From positions 1 to 64,000 of the forward strand of contig NZ_JSXI01000021.1 of the NCBI RefSeq assembly GCF_000803065.1: a stretch of 64,000 nt of DNA, in the 5' to 3' direction. Shown in pieces: positions 25,327 to 35,296 of the stretch. The DNA comes from Sphingomonas sp. ERG5. GTDB lineage: Bacteria; Pseudomonadota; Alphaproteobacteria; Sphingomonadales; Sphingomonadaceae. The position numbers were made by a program, and so were the translations under genes. Below the pieces are notes generated by a model. It did no database searches and was not told the origin of the DNA. It was given only the letters and a program-made list of their open reading frames with translations. How positions within the stretch are numbered: the first letter of the stretch is position 1; each line of letters starts with the position of its first letter.

Positions 25327-27714
25327 ATGGGACGTCAAGTTTTTCGGTTCCGACCATATCTGGCCGCGGGATTCGCACTCAGCCTGATCAGCGGTGCGAC
25401 CGGCGTTATGGCCAACCCCGCCCCGGACAGTGCCACACGCCTGAGCAAGGCCCTCCCCTTCACGAGCGGCAAGTTGCGCAAGAAAGTGCTCAATCATGCA
25501 ATCAAGGTGAACTGGACCGGTTCCGGCGATAGCTTCTGGTTCCGGCACGAACTTGCGAACGGCAGTGAATATCTGCTGGTCGACGCGTCCACCGGCGTCC
25601 GCCGACCAGCATTCGATCATCGAGCCCTGGCGATGGCGCTCAGCAAGGCGACCGGCGAAACATTCGAAGGAAACAGCCTTTCGCTCACGTCACTTGAACT
25701 GTCGAGCGATCCGCGACAATTGACCGTGCAGATAGAGGATGCGCGGTTTCGCTGCGATCTCGAAAAGATCGTGTGCGCGCGTCGCACCGATGCGGATCGG
25801 CCTGGCAATCTAATTCTGTCGCCTGACGGCAAAAATGCGGTTTTCCGGCGCGACCACGATCTTTGGCTACGCGAGCTTTCCACGGGGCAGGAGCGGCAAC
25901 TGACGCACGATGGTGTCGAAGACTTCGCCTATGGTGACACCGACGCCTATATCGACGAGGCCAAGGTCGAACTCCGGCGCGCAGGGGCACCAGCACCGCT
26001 CCTTGGCGTACATTGGTCTCCGGATGGCCATTACATATTGGGCCTGCGGCAGGATCTTCGCGCCATACCCGCGCGCCTGGTTCTGACCGAATATCTTCCC
26101 CCCGATCGGACTGATCCGGTCATGCATGTCCGGCACGCGGCAGTACCGAACGATCCGCAGCGCGCCAACAGCGCTATGACGATCATCGATGTTCGCATGG
26201 GCACGACGACGCCCGTGAAGCTCGATCCTCAATCGATCAACGATTGGGCGCTCCCTTATTTCACCCTGGGCGGTTTCATTCGATGGGATACCGCCGGGGA
26301 TGCCTTCATCATCTCCGCAAATCGGGGCGGCACGCGCTATCGGCTCACCCAGATCAGCACGAAAACCGGCGAGGTTCGCGACGTCGTGACGGAAACGGGG
26401 CGCTTCAGCCTTCGCCTCAACCCCTATGACTATGCGCGCCCCAATGTTGATGTCCTGAAGAACGGGCGAGAAGCGATCTGGTATTCCGAACGAGACGGCT
26501 GGGGGCATCTGTACCTCTATGATGTCACCACCGGTACTGTGAAGCGCCAACTGACCAAAGGCCCCTGGGTCGTCGCCGATCTTGTTCATATCGATGAGGC
26601 GAACCGGCAGGTCTATTTTACAGCAACGGGCCGCGAGAGCGGGCGGAATCTCTATTACCGCCATCTCTACAGGGTCAGCCTTGATGGCGGCACGCCACAG
26701 CTTTTGACGCCCGAAGATGCCGATCACGAATTCGACGCGGATCATGATTTCTGGGAAGGCCCGCAACCCGGGTCGGATTTTTCCCCCAGTGGCCGATATT
26801 TTGTCGACAGCTTTTCGACAGCGATGACCTCGGCTCGATTTGTCATTCGCGCGGCATCGGGGAAACTGGTGAGCAAGCTGGCCGAAGCCGACGACAGCGC
26901 CTTGCGCGCCACCGGCTGGGCGCCACCGGAGCAATTCGTCACCAAGGCCGCGGACGGCAGGACCGATCTTTACGGCGTCATTTACAAGCCAAGGGATTTC
27001 GATCCGAACAAGAAATATCCCGTCATCGAACAGACATATCCAGGACCGCAAGGCAAATTCGCTCCCTCGACTTTTCGCGGTTATCTCAACTACATGCAGC
27101 CTCAGGCGACTGCGGAACTCGGTTTCATCGTGGTCTATCTCGATGGCCGAGGCACCGCCTACAGATCAAGAGAGTTCCGCGATGCATTTCGTGGAACCGA
27201 CGATCCTTTCGGATCAGCCGATCACGCAGCGGCGCTTCGCAATTTGGGCAAGACGCGACCATATTTGGATCTGGACCGGGTCGGCATCACCGGACAGTCT
27301 TTTGGCGGCTACGGATCCCTTCGATCAATGCTGCTCCACCCGGATCTTTACAAGGCTTGCGTATCGAGCGTCGGCCCGGGGGAATGGATCGATTTCCCTG
27401 GCGACACAAGCAATGAGCGCTTCTTCGGCGTTCCGTCACAATCCAAACAGGCACGAGAGTATTTCGACCTCATCAGCAATGTTCGCATGGCCGATCAATT
27501 GAAGGGAGATCTCCTTCTTATCTATGGCGGAGTCGATGAGATCGTACCCTTGCGTTCGGGCTTCAAGCTGATCGACGCCCTGGTTCGCGCAAACAAACAA
27601 TTCGATTTGCTCGTCGTTCCCGACGCTCCGCATCATGTGGGCGCCGAACCCTATGGCGTGGAGCGTATCATGCGCTTCTTCATGGATCGTTTGGGTGGTC
27701 CGGTGGATCGTTGA
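25327..27714 (+). CDS. S9 family dipeptidyl-peptidase IV-like prolyl peptidase
   Basis: A 795-residue serine peptidase. A signal peptide ends near MANPA (about residue 30); the DPP-IV-type beta-propeller occupies about 80-520 and the alpha/beta-hydrolase domain the rest. The catalytic triad is visible: Ser658 in GQSFGGYGS, Asp737 in YGGVDEIVP, and His769/770 in PDAPHHVG. It should cut dipeptides, often after proline or alanine, from peptides in the periplasm. Expressed with the upstream TonB receptor under the TetR operator, it probably processes the imported peptide. Confidence 0.88.
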   Translation: MGRQVFRFRPYLAAGFALSLISGATGVMANPAPDSATRLSKALPFTSGKLRKKVLNHAIKVNWTGSGDSFWFRHELANGSEYLLVDASTGVRRPAFDHRALAMALSKATGETFEGNSLSLTSLELSSDPRQLTVQIEDARFRCDLEKIVCARRTDADRPGNLILSPDGKNAVFRRDHDLWLRELSTGQERQLTHDGVEDFAYGDTDAYIDEAKVELRRAGAPAPLLGVHWSPDGHYILGLRQDLRAIPARLVLTEYLPPDRTDPVMHVRHAAVPNDPQRANSAMTIIDVRMGTTTPVKLDPQSINDWALPYFTLGGFIRWDTAGDAFIISANRGGTRYRLTQISTKTGEVRDVVTETGRFSLRLNPYDYARPNVDVLKNGREAIWYSERDGWGHLYLYDVTTGTVKRQLTKGPWVVADLVHIDEANRQVYFTATGRESGRNLYYRHLYRVSLDGGTPQLLTPEDADHEFDADHDFWEGPQPGSDFSPSGRYFVDSFSTAMTSARFVIRAASGKLVSKLAEADDSALRATGWAPPEQFVTKAADGRTDLYGVIYKPRDFDPNKKYPVIEQTYPGPQGKFAPSTFRGYLNYMQPQATAELGFIVVYLDGRGTAYRSREFRDAFRGTDDPFGSADHAAALRNLGKTRPYLDLDRVGITGQSFGGYGSLRSMLLHPDLYKACVSSVGPGEWIDFPGDTSNERFFGVPSQSKQAREYFDLISNVRMADQLKGDLLLIYGGVDEIVPLRSGFKLIDALVRANKQFDLLVVPDAPHHVGAEPYGVERIMRFFMDRLGGPVDR

Positions 27715-27782
27715 TCACCCGTTCCAAAAATCCATCGCCCGGTACGCCCGTCGGCATCCGCAGGTCGAGGCGGGTCGGTATG

Positions 27783-28889
27783 TCATGCCGCTTCGCGGAT
27801 CCGGTATCGCAACACTGTGATCGTGCCGTAAAAGAGGGTGAGCAGCAGGAGATTGATTAACTCGCCGCGCTGCTCACCCAACGTCGCGCCCATCTGGTTG
27901 ACGCCCACCATCAATTTGATCCCAGGGGTCGTCGGCAGGAGCCGCGCCAGGAGCGACAGCCAGTGCGGCGTGGCTTCTCCCGGCCAGGACAGGCCGGACA
28001 GAAAGAAGATCGGCACCGAGGTGACGATCCATAACTGGATCGGACGCTCACGCGTGCGAAAGAAGCTGGCCAGCGCTAGTGCGCCGGCAACCGTCGCGGA
28101 TACGAACAATGCGGCCGATACGACCAACGTCAGCGGATCGGCGGCCGCGCGCGGGTAATCCTGGAACCAGAACACAAAGCCGGTGACATAAGCGATGTCC
28201 GCGCAACCGATGAGGAAGAAGGCCAGCGCGATGCCAAGCAGGCTGCGCGGCGCGAAGCCGAGTGGCCCCTGGGTTTCCCGGATCGTCGCGGCAAGTGTCG
28301 CAAGGCCCATCAGCAAGGTCTGCTGAATGATCAGAAACGCGACACCGGGAAAGATAGTGCTGCCATAGCCTTCGCGTGTGTTGAAGAGCGGGCGCTGGAT
28401 CATCGTCAACGGCACCGGGGCGGGCGCACCGCTGGCCATTGCCTGAGCGAGCGCGGCATCGCGCCCGATCGATCCCAGCGCAGCACCTATGCCGGCCAGC
28501 GCGGTCGAACTGCGCAGCAGATAGGCCCCGTTACCGTACAGTGCGACCGTACCCTGGCTTCCGGTCAGGATGCGCCGCTCGAACCCTTCCGGGATAACGA
28601 CGATAGCGCTCACCCGCCGCCCCTTCAGCCAGCGTAGCGCGACTGCGGGGGAAGGAAGCCGCGCGATCACTTCCGCCTGTTGCAGCGCGCCGATCCGGGC
28701 CTCCAGCGCGCGGCTTGTACCGCTGTGATCCATATCGACCACCGCGACCGGCATCCTGACCGGCACTTCACCCGAATAGGCGGCGGGGTAGAAGAATGAA
28801 TAGAGGATGCACGATCCGATCAGGAGCAAGAGCACCGAACTGTCGGCAAAGATCGCGCGGAAGGTCGCGAGGAACGCCCTGCCGATCAT
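27783..28889 (-). CDS. ABC-2 type permease (YhhJ/YbhR-like)
   Basis: A membrane protein of about 368 residues with one N-terminal transmembrane helix, a large extracytoplasmic domain (PVAVVDMDHSGTSRALEARI, the ABC2_membrane_3 pattern), and five further helices in the C-terminal half. Start taken at ATG 28889, which overlaps the stop of the upstream permease (ATGA); an ATG at 28901 is also possible. Last gene of the tolC-hlyD-permease-permease operon. Such permeases normally need a cytoplasmic ATPase, and none is encoded next to it. Confidence 0.82.
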   Translation of the reverse strand: MIGRAFLATFRAIFADSSVLLLLIGSCILYSFFYPAAYSGEVPVRMPVAVVDMDHSGTSRALEARIGALQQAEVIARLPSPAVALRWLKGRRVSAIVVIPEGFERRILTGSQGTVALYGNGAYLLRSSTALAGIGAALGSIGRDAALAQAMASGAPAPVPLTMIQRPLFNTREGYGSTIFPGVAFLIIQQTLLMGLATLAATIRETQGPLGFAPRSLLGIALAFFLIGCADIAYVTGFVFWFQDYPRAAADPLTLVVSAALFVSATVAGALALASFFRTRERPIQLWIVTSVPIFFLSGLSWPGEATPHWLSLLARLLPTTPGIKLMVGVNQMGATLGEQRGELINLLLLTLFYGTITVLRYRIREAA

Positions 28890-30055
28890 CGCCGCCCCCA
28901 TGTTTCCGGCCGCCGCGCGGCCGCCAGGTAGCGCGGCAATCCGATACCCGCCCCGACGATCAGGAAGGCGAGCATGACGAGCACCTGCCACAGCGAATCC
29001 ATCACTGACGCACCCATGATCCATTGCTCCGCCAGCAGCTTGGCGAATGCCGAATAAGGCAACAGCAAACTCCACAATCGCGCGAAGGCGGAAGCGGATT
29101 CGAGCGGAAAGATCGCACCGGCGAAGGCGAAGGATGCTCCCGCGTAAAGTCCGGCGATCGATAGCGCCCTGCCCATCGACAGGGTGAGTCCGACGACCAG
29201 CAATGTCACGCCGATATACGCGAGGTACATCGCGACGTAGCCGACGAGCAGCAGCAACACGCTGCCCACGACAGGCCAGCCCCGCACCCCGGCGAGATAG
29301 CCGGTCGCCAGCAGTCCCCAGCCTGTGAATATGACGAGATACGGCGTCAGCTTGCCCATCACCGCCAAGACCGCCCGCCGCCTACTATTCCCGCCGATCC
29401 ATGCGCCGATCGTACCGTCGCGCAATTCGCGGCCCAGAGCACTCGACACGGCAACCATGAAAATGAGGTGCAGCAACGCCGGGTGGATCAATGCCACGAG
29501 TTGCAGTTCGTAGCTGCCCTGCGGATTGAACAGGACGATACTCCGGGCGGCGACCGGCGGACGACGCACTTTACCCGGCCCGACGACGACGGTGCTTTGC
29601 TCGGCGGCAAGTGTCGCGGCATAGCCCTGCACGACATTGCCCACCTCACGCAGCGCGGCCCCCGACGCGGTCGAATAACTGGCGTTGTAGAAGGTGATGA
29701 TGCTGCCGGTCGTCCCACGCAACACAGAGCGTTCGGTATCCGTCGGGATCAGCACGACCGCATAGGCGCGATTGGAGCGCACAATCCGTTCGGCCTCTTT
29801 CATGTCCGTCGCCTGTGCCACAACGTGCAGCCCCGGCGCGGCGTCCAGCCGGCGGGTCAGTTCGCGCGAGACGGTGGTGCCATCCTGATCGACCACCGCA
29901 ATTGGCAGGTCGCGCATCACGCCCGCGGAAAGCTGGATCGCCACCGCTGCCATCAACAGCAGCGGCACCCATGTCACCAGCGCAAGATCCCAGAAACTGG
30001 CAGCGAGGAAACGCATTTCCCGGCGAAGCGCACTGCCGAAGGCGCCCTCCGCCAT
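28886..30055 (-). CDS. ABC-2 type permease
   Basis: A 389-residue paralogue of the downstream permease: N-terminal helix (about 20-40), large extracytoplasmic loop beginning DLPIAVVDQDGTTVSRELTR, then a five-helix C-terminal membrane domain with SSALGRELRDGTIGAWIGGN. It probably pairs with its neighbour as a heterodimer. It lies 2 nt after the HlyD gene. Substrates of related DrrB/YbhS-type exporters are drugs or lipophilic compounds; here the substrate is unknown. Confidence 0.83.
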   Translation of the reverse strand: MAEGAFGSALRREMRFLAASFWDLALVTWVPLLLMAAVAIQLSAGVMRDLPIAVVDQDGTTVSRELTRRLDAAPGLHVVAQATDMKEAERIVRSNRAYAVVLIPTDTERSVLRGTTGSIITFYNASYSTASGAALREVGNVVQGYAATLAAEQSTVVVGPGKVRRPPVAARSIVLFNPQGSYELQLVALIHPALLHLIFMVAVSSALGRELRDGTIGAWIGGNSRRRAVLAVMGKLTPYLVIFTGWGLLATGYLAGVRGWPVVGSVLLLLVGYVAMYLAYIGVTLLVVGLTLSMGRALSIAGLYAGASFAFAGAIFPLESASAFARLWSLLLPYSAFAKLLAEQWIMGASVMDSLWQVLVMLAFLIVGAGIGLPRYLAAARRPETWGRR

Positions 30056-30057
30056 GT

Positions 30058-31089
30058 TTACACCGGCCAGTCGAATAGCACGGTCATACCCGGCCTTAAC
30101 CGCTCGACCGGCGCAACGGGCACGACACGTACCTCAAAGCTCTTGATATCGAATCCGCTCGATTGCCGCGTTGCGCGCCAGGTCGCAAAGTCACCCGCCG
30201 GCGCGGTATAGATCACGCGAAAACGCGCTCGGCGGTTGCCAAGCGCCGGGATCGTGCCGTCCAATTCCTTGCCGCGCGCGAGGCCCTGGAGTTGATCCTC
30301 GCGCACGTTCAGCGTCACCCATGGATGCGCAGTGTCGGTAAGGGTGAATACGGGGAAGCCCTGGGGTACCAGTTCGCCAGGCTGGGCAAGGCGCTTGCCG
30401 ACCTCGCCATCCGCTGGGGCGATGACGCGGGTTTCGTCAGCCGCCGCCTTCACTTCCGCCACCGCGCCGCGCGCTTGCTGCACCTGCCCAGTCGCGGCCG
30501 CCTTGTCCTGCTGTCGCGCGCCGGCCAACGCGAGATCATATTGCGCGCGCGCCGCCTTGGCCTGCTCGGCGGAGGCGATGGCATTGGTGCGCGCCTCATC
30601 CGCCTTCTGGCCGGCGAGCACACCCTGTTCGAAGAGCCTGCGAGTGCGCGCATCGGTGGTCTGGGCAAGGGCCGAGGCAGCCTGCGCGCGGCGCCATTGC
30701 GCCTCGGCCGCGCGGATATCCTCCGGCCGCGCGCCTTCGTCCGCCTTGCTCTCCACCGCCTGCGCCGCCGCGAGCGCACCACCCGCCTGTTCGGACTTTG
30801 CGGCGACTTCGGGGCTAGCGACCGTGTAGAGCAATTGCCCGGCCTTGACCGGCTGCCCTTCCTCGACATGAAAGTCGGCGATCCGACCGGTCACCTTGCT
30901 GGTGATCCGTATCTCGCGCGCGTCGACCATGCCCTGGATCTGGACCGGCGCCGGTCGGTAACTGAGCCACAGACCGAGGGCGAGCAGCACCACCATCACG
31001 ACCGCCACGACGATCATCACCGGCCGGCGCGTCGCGGGCGCTGGCAAGTCTGCGGACGGCGGCACTTCGTCGATTTCGGTATCGGTCAT
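30058..31089 (-). CDS. HlyD-family periplasmic adaptor
   Basis: A 343-residue membrane fusion protein. A single N-terminal transmembrane helix (about 23-45) is followed by a biotinyl-lipoyl half (ITSKVTGRIADFHVEEGQPV), a long alanine-rich coiled-coil hairpin (about 85-200) and a beta-barrel domain. It bridges the inner-membrane permease pair to the TolC-like channel. Start ATG overlaps the stop of the tolC-like gene (ATGA at 31086-31089). Confidence 0.88.
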   Translation of the reverse strand: MTDTEIDEVPPSADLPAPATRRPVMIVVAVVMVVLLALGLWLSYRPAPVQIQGMVDAREIRITSKVTGRIADFHVEEGQPVKAGQLLYTVASPEVAAKSEQAGGALAAAQAVESKADEGARPEDIRAAEAQWRRAQAASALAQTTDARTRRLFEQGVLAGQKADEARTNAIASAEQAKAARAQYDLALAGARQQDKAAATGQVQQARGAVAEVKAAADETRVIAPADGEVGKRLAQPGELVPQGFPVFTLTDTAHPWVTLNVREDQLQGLARGKELDGTIPALGNRRARFRVIYTAPAGDFATWRATRQSSGFDIKSFEVRVVPVAPVERLRPGMTVLFDWPV

Positions 31090-32450
31090 GGGATCACCTT
31101 GTCGGCCCGCGCGAGATAGTCCGGTATCCGGGATATCTGTCCGCTCATGCTGAGCAACTGGGCGAGCGCCTGCACATAATCATTGGCCGCCTGCGCGCGC
31201 TGGATGCGCGCGCGGCCAAGCCCGAGTTGGGCGTCGATCACGTCGAGCGAAGTCGCCTGCTGCTCTCGATAAGACAGTGTCTGGAGTCGTAAATTCTCCG
31301 TGGCCGAGGCTTGCGTGCTATCGAGCAGCAAGAAGCGCCTGCGGGCCGCCTCCACCTCGCTCCACGCCTTGGTGACGCCGATTTCGATCTGGGTGCGCGC
31401 CTCGCGCAACCCGGCATCGGCCTGCGCCGCCGTCTCGCGCGCTGCCTCCACCTGTTGTTGCCGCCCGGCACCCGACATCAACTTGTATTTCAGACCGATC
31501 CCTACCGACCAGTCGGGATCGGTGAGAAGCGAATTGCGCCGGTCGAAATTATACTGCCCGAAGCCGTAGATCGTCGGCCTGAGCTTTGATTGCTGGATCG
31601 TCACCCCGGCCTCCGCTTGTCCCTCCAGCGCCTTCAGTCGGGCGAGCTGTGGGTGCATGTCGAGTGCGGCGGCCTTGAACGTGACGAGGGGCTCAAGCGG
31701 ACGTGAATTGACTCCTAGCGGACTGATCGGGTGCACCCCCGCCGGCGCGCGCAGCATCCCCGCGAGCGCGGCATTAGCGGTGGCGAGGTCGGCGATCGCT
31801 TTCTCATATTCGCGCGCCGCGTCGTCGCGCGCGACCTCGGCCTGCAAGCGCTGCGCGCGGCTGATGAATCGCGCCTGTTCGAGCTTCACCGCATCGGCAA
31901 CGTGCCGGTCGAGCCCGGCCAGCACGTCGCGGCGGATACCCAGAGCGCGCTCGGCGAGTTGTTGCCCGTAATAGGCCTGGACAAGTTGGATGAGCACATT
32001 GTCGATTGCGATGTCGCGATCCGCCTTTGCCTGCGCGACCTGAGCGCGCGCGCCGGCCTGCGTGCCGCTGATCTGCCCCCCGGTGTAGATCGGCAAGGTG
32101 GCGGTAACGATCGGCCGGGTGCTCGTGCGTTCCTGGCTGAACTTCAGCGGATCGCGAATGCCGAAGGATTCCGCCACAGGGGCCAGTGAGCCGAGCGGAA
32201 GATAGAGCGTTTTCTGATATTCCAGCAGTTGCGCCTCGATATCGACATCAGGACGGCCAAGCGTGCGGGTAGCGCCTTCCTGCGCTTCCTTGCTGCGCAG
32301 GGACGCAGCCGAAGCTTCGATCGCGTCGGAGCGCTGGAGCAGCCGCTCCTGTGCCGACCGGTAGTCCAGCGCCAGCGGTTCGGAGGTTTGCGCGGCGATC
32401 GGCGATGCGAAGGACAGCATATATAGCAGCGACAACGCCCGAATACGCAT
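31086..32450 (-). CDS. TolC-family outer membrane efflux protein
   Basis: A 454-residue channel protein with a signal peptide cleaved near SPIAA (about residue 20) and two OEP repeats rich in long alanine/glutamine helices (ARAQVAQAKADRDIAIDNVL is typical). It starts the export operon. The ATG at 32450 has GGGAG 8 nt upstream; the longer upstream frame is AT-rich and unsupported. No lipobox, unlike the second TolC-type protein in this window. Confidence 0.88.
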   Translation of the reverse strand: MRIRALSLLYMLSFASPIAAQTSEPLALDYRSAQERLLQRSDAIEASAASLRSKEAQEGATRTLGRPDVDIEAQLLEYQKTLYLPLGSLAPVAESFGIRDPLKFSQERTSTRPIVTATLPIYTGGQISGTQAGARAQVAQAKADRDIAIDNVLIQLVQAYYGQQLAERALGIRRDVLAGLDRHVADAVKLEQARFISRAQRLQAEVARDDAAREYEKAIADLATANAALAGMLRAPAGVHPISPLGVNSRPLEPLVTFKAAALDMHPQLARLKALEGQAEAGVTIQQSKLRPTIYGFGQYNFDRRNSLLTDPDWSVGIGLKYKLMSGAGRQQQVEAARETAAQADAGLREARTQIEIGVTKAWSEVEAARRRFLLLDSTQASATENLRLQTLSYREQQATSLDVIDAQLGLGRARIQRAQAANDYVQALAQLLSMSGQISRIPDYLARADKVIP

Positions 32451-32903
32451 CGACGAAACTCCCGCCACGCCAAGCCCCGAGTGATGCCGATCATTTTTAT
32501 TTTGTAAAGAGTGATTTCTCTTCAATCGTTTGGCGGGACTGTCCACCCGCGGCCTTCGGTCGACATTGGATTACTTATCTGGGCAATACAAAATTCCCGG
32601 CAATCGCGCGCAAGATACCTAGAGCTTATTCTTCAATATAGTCCATTAACGCTGTTTTTCATTGTAGAATAACTTACACTGATCTTCTATAATATTACCA
32701 ATAGCGGTTATGTGCAATCAATGGCCCTCTGCCCCCCCGTGGAACAGTTGATGGCGGGGCGGGGATAGATCGTCGGCTACCTCACGACCAACGGCTTTTG
32801 CCATTCACACCAACCAAGCCCGCGCTGATTGAATTGCTGCATGTGGTTCAAATGGTTTCCGCATTGTGCTCGGCACCTGACCATGGTCATGTGGAGAAAC
32901 ACC
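32451..32903. other. Divergent intergenic region, AT-rich core
   Basis: About 450 bp between the tolC-like gene and the amidase gene. The part from about 32560 to 32730 is markedly richer in A and T than the rest of the window, which fits two divergent promoters or a site bound by nucleoid proteins. I see no convincing gene, repeat or terminator. Confidence 0.5.
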
Positions 32904-34307
32904 ATGACCGAACCTTCCGAACTCTGCGCGACCGATCTGATGGCCGCATATCGAAGCGGACACGTTTCCCCAGTCGACACCATGCACAGCCTGCTGGCGC
33001 GTCTCGAGATTGCCGAGCCACTTCTGGCGGCAACCTGGGCGGTCGACGCCGAGGCGGCCCTTGCTTCTGCGCGCGCGTCGGAAGGTCGGTGGCGTGCCGG
33101 CAGGCCAATCGGACCACTCGACGGCATACCGGTCAGCATCAAGGAAATGATCGCCACGCGCGGAACCGCGAAACCGATCGGCACCGCGGCGGGAGACATG
33201 ACTCCGCAACCTCGTGACGCGCCGCCCGCCGCCCGGGTTCGCGAGGCCGGCGCCATTATCTGGGGCAAGACGACCAACCCGGATTTCGGGATGCTGTCCT
33301 CCGGGTTGTCGAGCTTTCATCGGCTCTCACGCAACCCCTGGGACCCGACATTGACGCCCGGCGGGTCGAGCGCCGGGGCGGCCACGGCGGCTGCCGCCGG
33401 TTATGGTCCGCTTCACGTCGGCACCGATATCGGCGGATCCGTCCGGCTTCCGGCGGGATGGTGCGGGATCTTCACGCTCAAACCCAGCAATGGCAGAGTG
33501 CCGATCGATCCGCCTTATATTGGCCGGATCGCCGGACCGATGACCCGTACTGTGACCGATGCGGCGCTGCTGATGGCAGTGCTCTCGAAACCGGATCCGC
33601 GCGACTATATGAGCCTGCCGGCCGAATACCTCCCCTGGGAGGATCTCGGGCTCGATCTGCGCGGCGTGCGCGTCGGGCTGATGCTGGATGCCGGCTGTGG
33701 CTTGCCGGTCGATCCGGAAATCACCACTGCGATTGTCGCGGCGGCGGCATTGTTCGAGGCGCAGGGTGCAGTCATCGAGGCTGTTCCTCCACTGATGACC
33801 CGAGACATGCTCGACGGCCTCGACCGGTTCTGGCGCATCCGCTTCTTCGAGCAGACGCGTGACCTGCCGCCGGACCGCTACGCCCTGATCCTGCCCTATA
33901 TCCGCGCATGGGTGGAGGCGGCTCGAGACTATGACGGCATGCAGGTCTATACCGGGTTCGACCAGATCATGAAGATGCGTGAAGCGGGGCGCGATGCGTT
34001 CGAAGGCTATGATTTCTTCCTGTCGCCGACCGCTCCCGTATCCGCTTTCCCGGCCGAGTTCGCCAGCCCGCTCAATGATCCGACGCGGCCGTTCGAGCAT
34101 ATCGCCTTCACCGCACCCTGGAATATGACGGAACAGCCTGCGGCCTCGATCAACTGCGGCTATACGAGTAAGGGCTTGCCGATCGGTCTGCAGATTGTGG
34201 GCAGGAGGTTTGACGATATGGGCGTGCTGCGAATGTCCCGGGCCTATGAACGAATACGGCCAGCCCAGCGGCCATGGCCGACACCCTGGCTGAGAGAAGC
34301 GGCGTGA
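32904..34307 (+). CDS. Amidase signature family hydrolase
   Basis: A 467-residue amidase with the Ser-cis-Ser-Lys triad visible: Lys80 in VSIKEMIA, cis-Ser155 in the glycine/serine motif TPGGSSAGAATAAA, and nucleophile Ser179 in GTDIGGSVRLPAG. It hydrolyses a carboxamide; the substrate is unknown, and closest relatives include aryl-acylamidases and peptide amidases. No signal peptide, so cytoplasmic. Start chosen at ATG 32904 because GGAG lies 8 nt upstream; earlier in-frame ATGs lack a site. Its stop overlaps the next gene (GTGA). Confidence 0.88.
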   Translation: MTEPSELCATDLMAAYRSGHVSPVDTMHSLLARLEIAEPLLAATWAVDAEAALASARASEGRWRAGRPIGPLDGIPVSIKEMIATRGTAKPIGTAAGDMTPQPRDAPPAARVREAGAIIWGKTTNPDFGMLSSGLSSFHRLSRNPWDPTLTPGGSSAGAATAAAAGYGPLHVGTDIGGSVRLPAGWCGIFTLKPSNGRVPIDPPYIGRIAGPMTRTVTDAALLMAVLSKPDPRDYMSLPAEYLPWEDLGLDLRGVRVGLMLDAGCGLPVDPEITTAIVAAAALFEAQGAVIEAVPPLMTRDMLDGLDRFWRIRFFEQTRDLPPDRYALILPYIRAWVEAARDYDGMQVYTGFDQIMKMREAGRDAFEGYDFFLSPTAPVSAFPAEFASPLNDPTRPFEHIAFTAPWNMTEQPAASINCGYTSKGLPIGLQIVGRRFDDMGVLRMSRAYERIRPAQRPWPTPWLREAA

Positions 34308-35296
34308 CGATCTTTTGCCCCGGCCCACGCAACCTGATCACCGATGTGGCGGGCCTGACGGTCGGCCATGCGACCGACGAAATCGCCCAGACCGGTGTGA
34401 CGGTGCTGCTGACCGACAGCGCCTGGACCGCGGCGGTGGACATTCGCGGTGGCGGGCCAGGCGTGCGCGAGACCGAGACGCTCAATCCCGAAAATGTCGT
34501 CCCGGGCATCCACGCCATTGCACTCTCTGGCGGATCGGTGTTCGGCCTCGCGGCAGCCGATGGCGTCGTCTCCCGACTGTCCGAAGCCGGCATCGGCATG
34601 CGTCTGCGCGCCGGCGGCAAGGCGATTCCGATCGTGCCGGCAGCCGTGCTTCATGATCTCAATAATCCGGGCGACAAGGATTGGGGCGAGCTCTCCCCCT
34701 ATCGGGCGCTGGGAATGGCCGCGGTGGAGGCAGCGGCGGCCGGATTCGCGCTCGGCTCGGTCGGTGCCGGGCGGGGCGCGATGGTCGGATATCGCAAGGG
34801 CGGGATCGGATCGGCATCGCTCGACTGTGGCGATGGCATCATCGTCGGCGCTTTGGTCGCCGCCAATTCGGTCGGATCACCCTATATGTCTGACGGCGAG
34901 ACCTTCTGGGCCTGGCCGTTCGAAATGGATGGCGAGTTCGGCGGCAAACGGCCGGCCGCCGACGTCATCGCGCACGATCCGGTGCCGGCATTGTCGCGCC
35001 TGGATGCGCTGGGGAAGCTGGCGCCCGGCGGCAACACGACGCTCGCGGTGATCGCGACGAACGCCCGGCTGACCAAAGGAGAGGCGAAGCGCATCGCGAT
35101 CATGGCGCAGGACGGCATGGCGCGCGCGATCCGCCCGCTCCATACGCCGTTCGACGGCGACCTGGTCTTCACGCTGGCAAGCGGTGAGATTGTGCTACCC
35201 GACGATGCAAGCCGCAACGTTGCGATCACACGGATCGGATCGGCCGCCGCCGACACGCTTGCTCGCGCCGTCGCGCGCGGCGTCCATCACGCCTGA
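34304..35296 (+). CDS. P1 family (S58) aminopeptidase, DmpA/BapA-like
   Basis: A 330-residue Ntn-type peptidase that matures by self-cleavage. The N terminus (PGPRNLITDVAGLTVGHATD) and the GGNTTLAVIATNA segment are diagnostic; cleavage is expected between Asn244 and Thr245, giving the Thr nucleophile as in ThnT. The family includes L/D-aminopeptidase DmpA and the beta-aminopeptidase BapA known from a sphingomonad. No signal peptide, so cytoplasmic. GTG 34304 overlaps the amidase stop and follows GAGAGAAG; an ATG at 34274 would add 10 residues. The 3' end overlaps that of the convergent ABC gene by 10 bp. Confidence 0.87.
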   Translation: MTIFCPGPRNLITDVAGLTVGHATDEIAQTGVTVLLTDSAWTAAVDIRGGGPGVRETETLNPENVVPGIHAIALSGGSVFGLAAADGVVSRLSEAGIGMRLRAGGKAIPIVPAAVLHDLNNPGDKDWGELSPYRALGMAAVEAAAAGFALGSVGAGRGAMVGYRKGGIGSASLDCGDGIIVGALVAANSVGSPYMSDGETFWAWPFEMDGEFGGKRPAADVIAHDPVPALSRLDALGKLAPGGNTTLAVIATNARLTKGEAKRIAIMAQDGMARAIRPLHTPFDGDLVFTLASGEIVLPDDASRNVAITRIGSAAADTLARAVARGVHHA

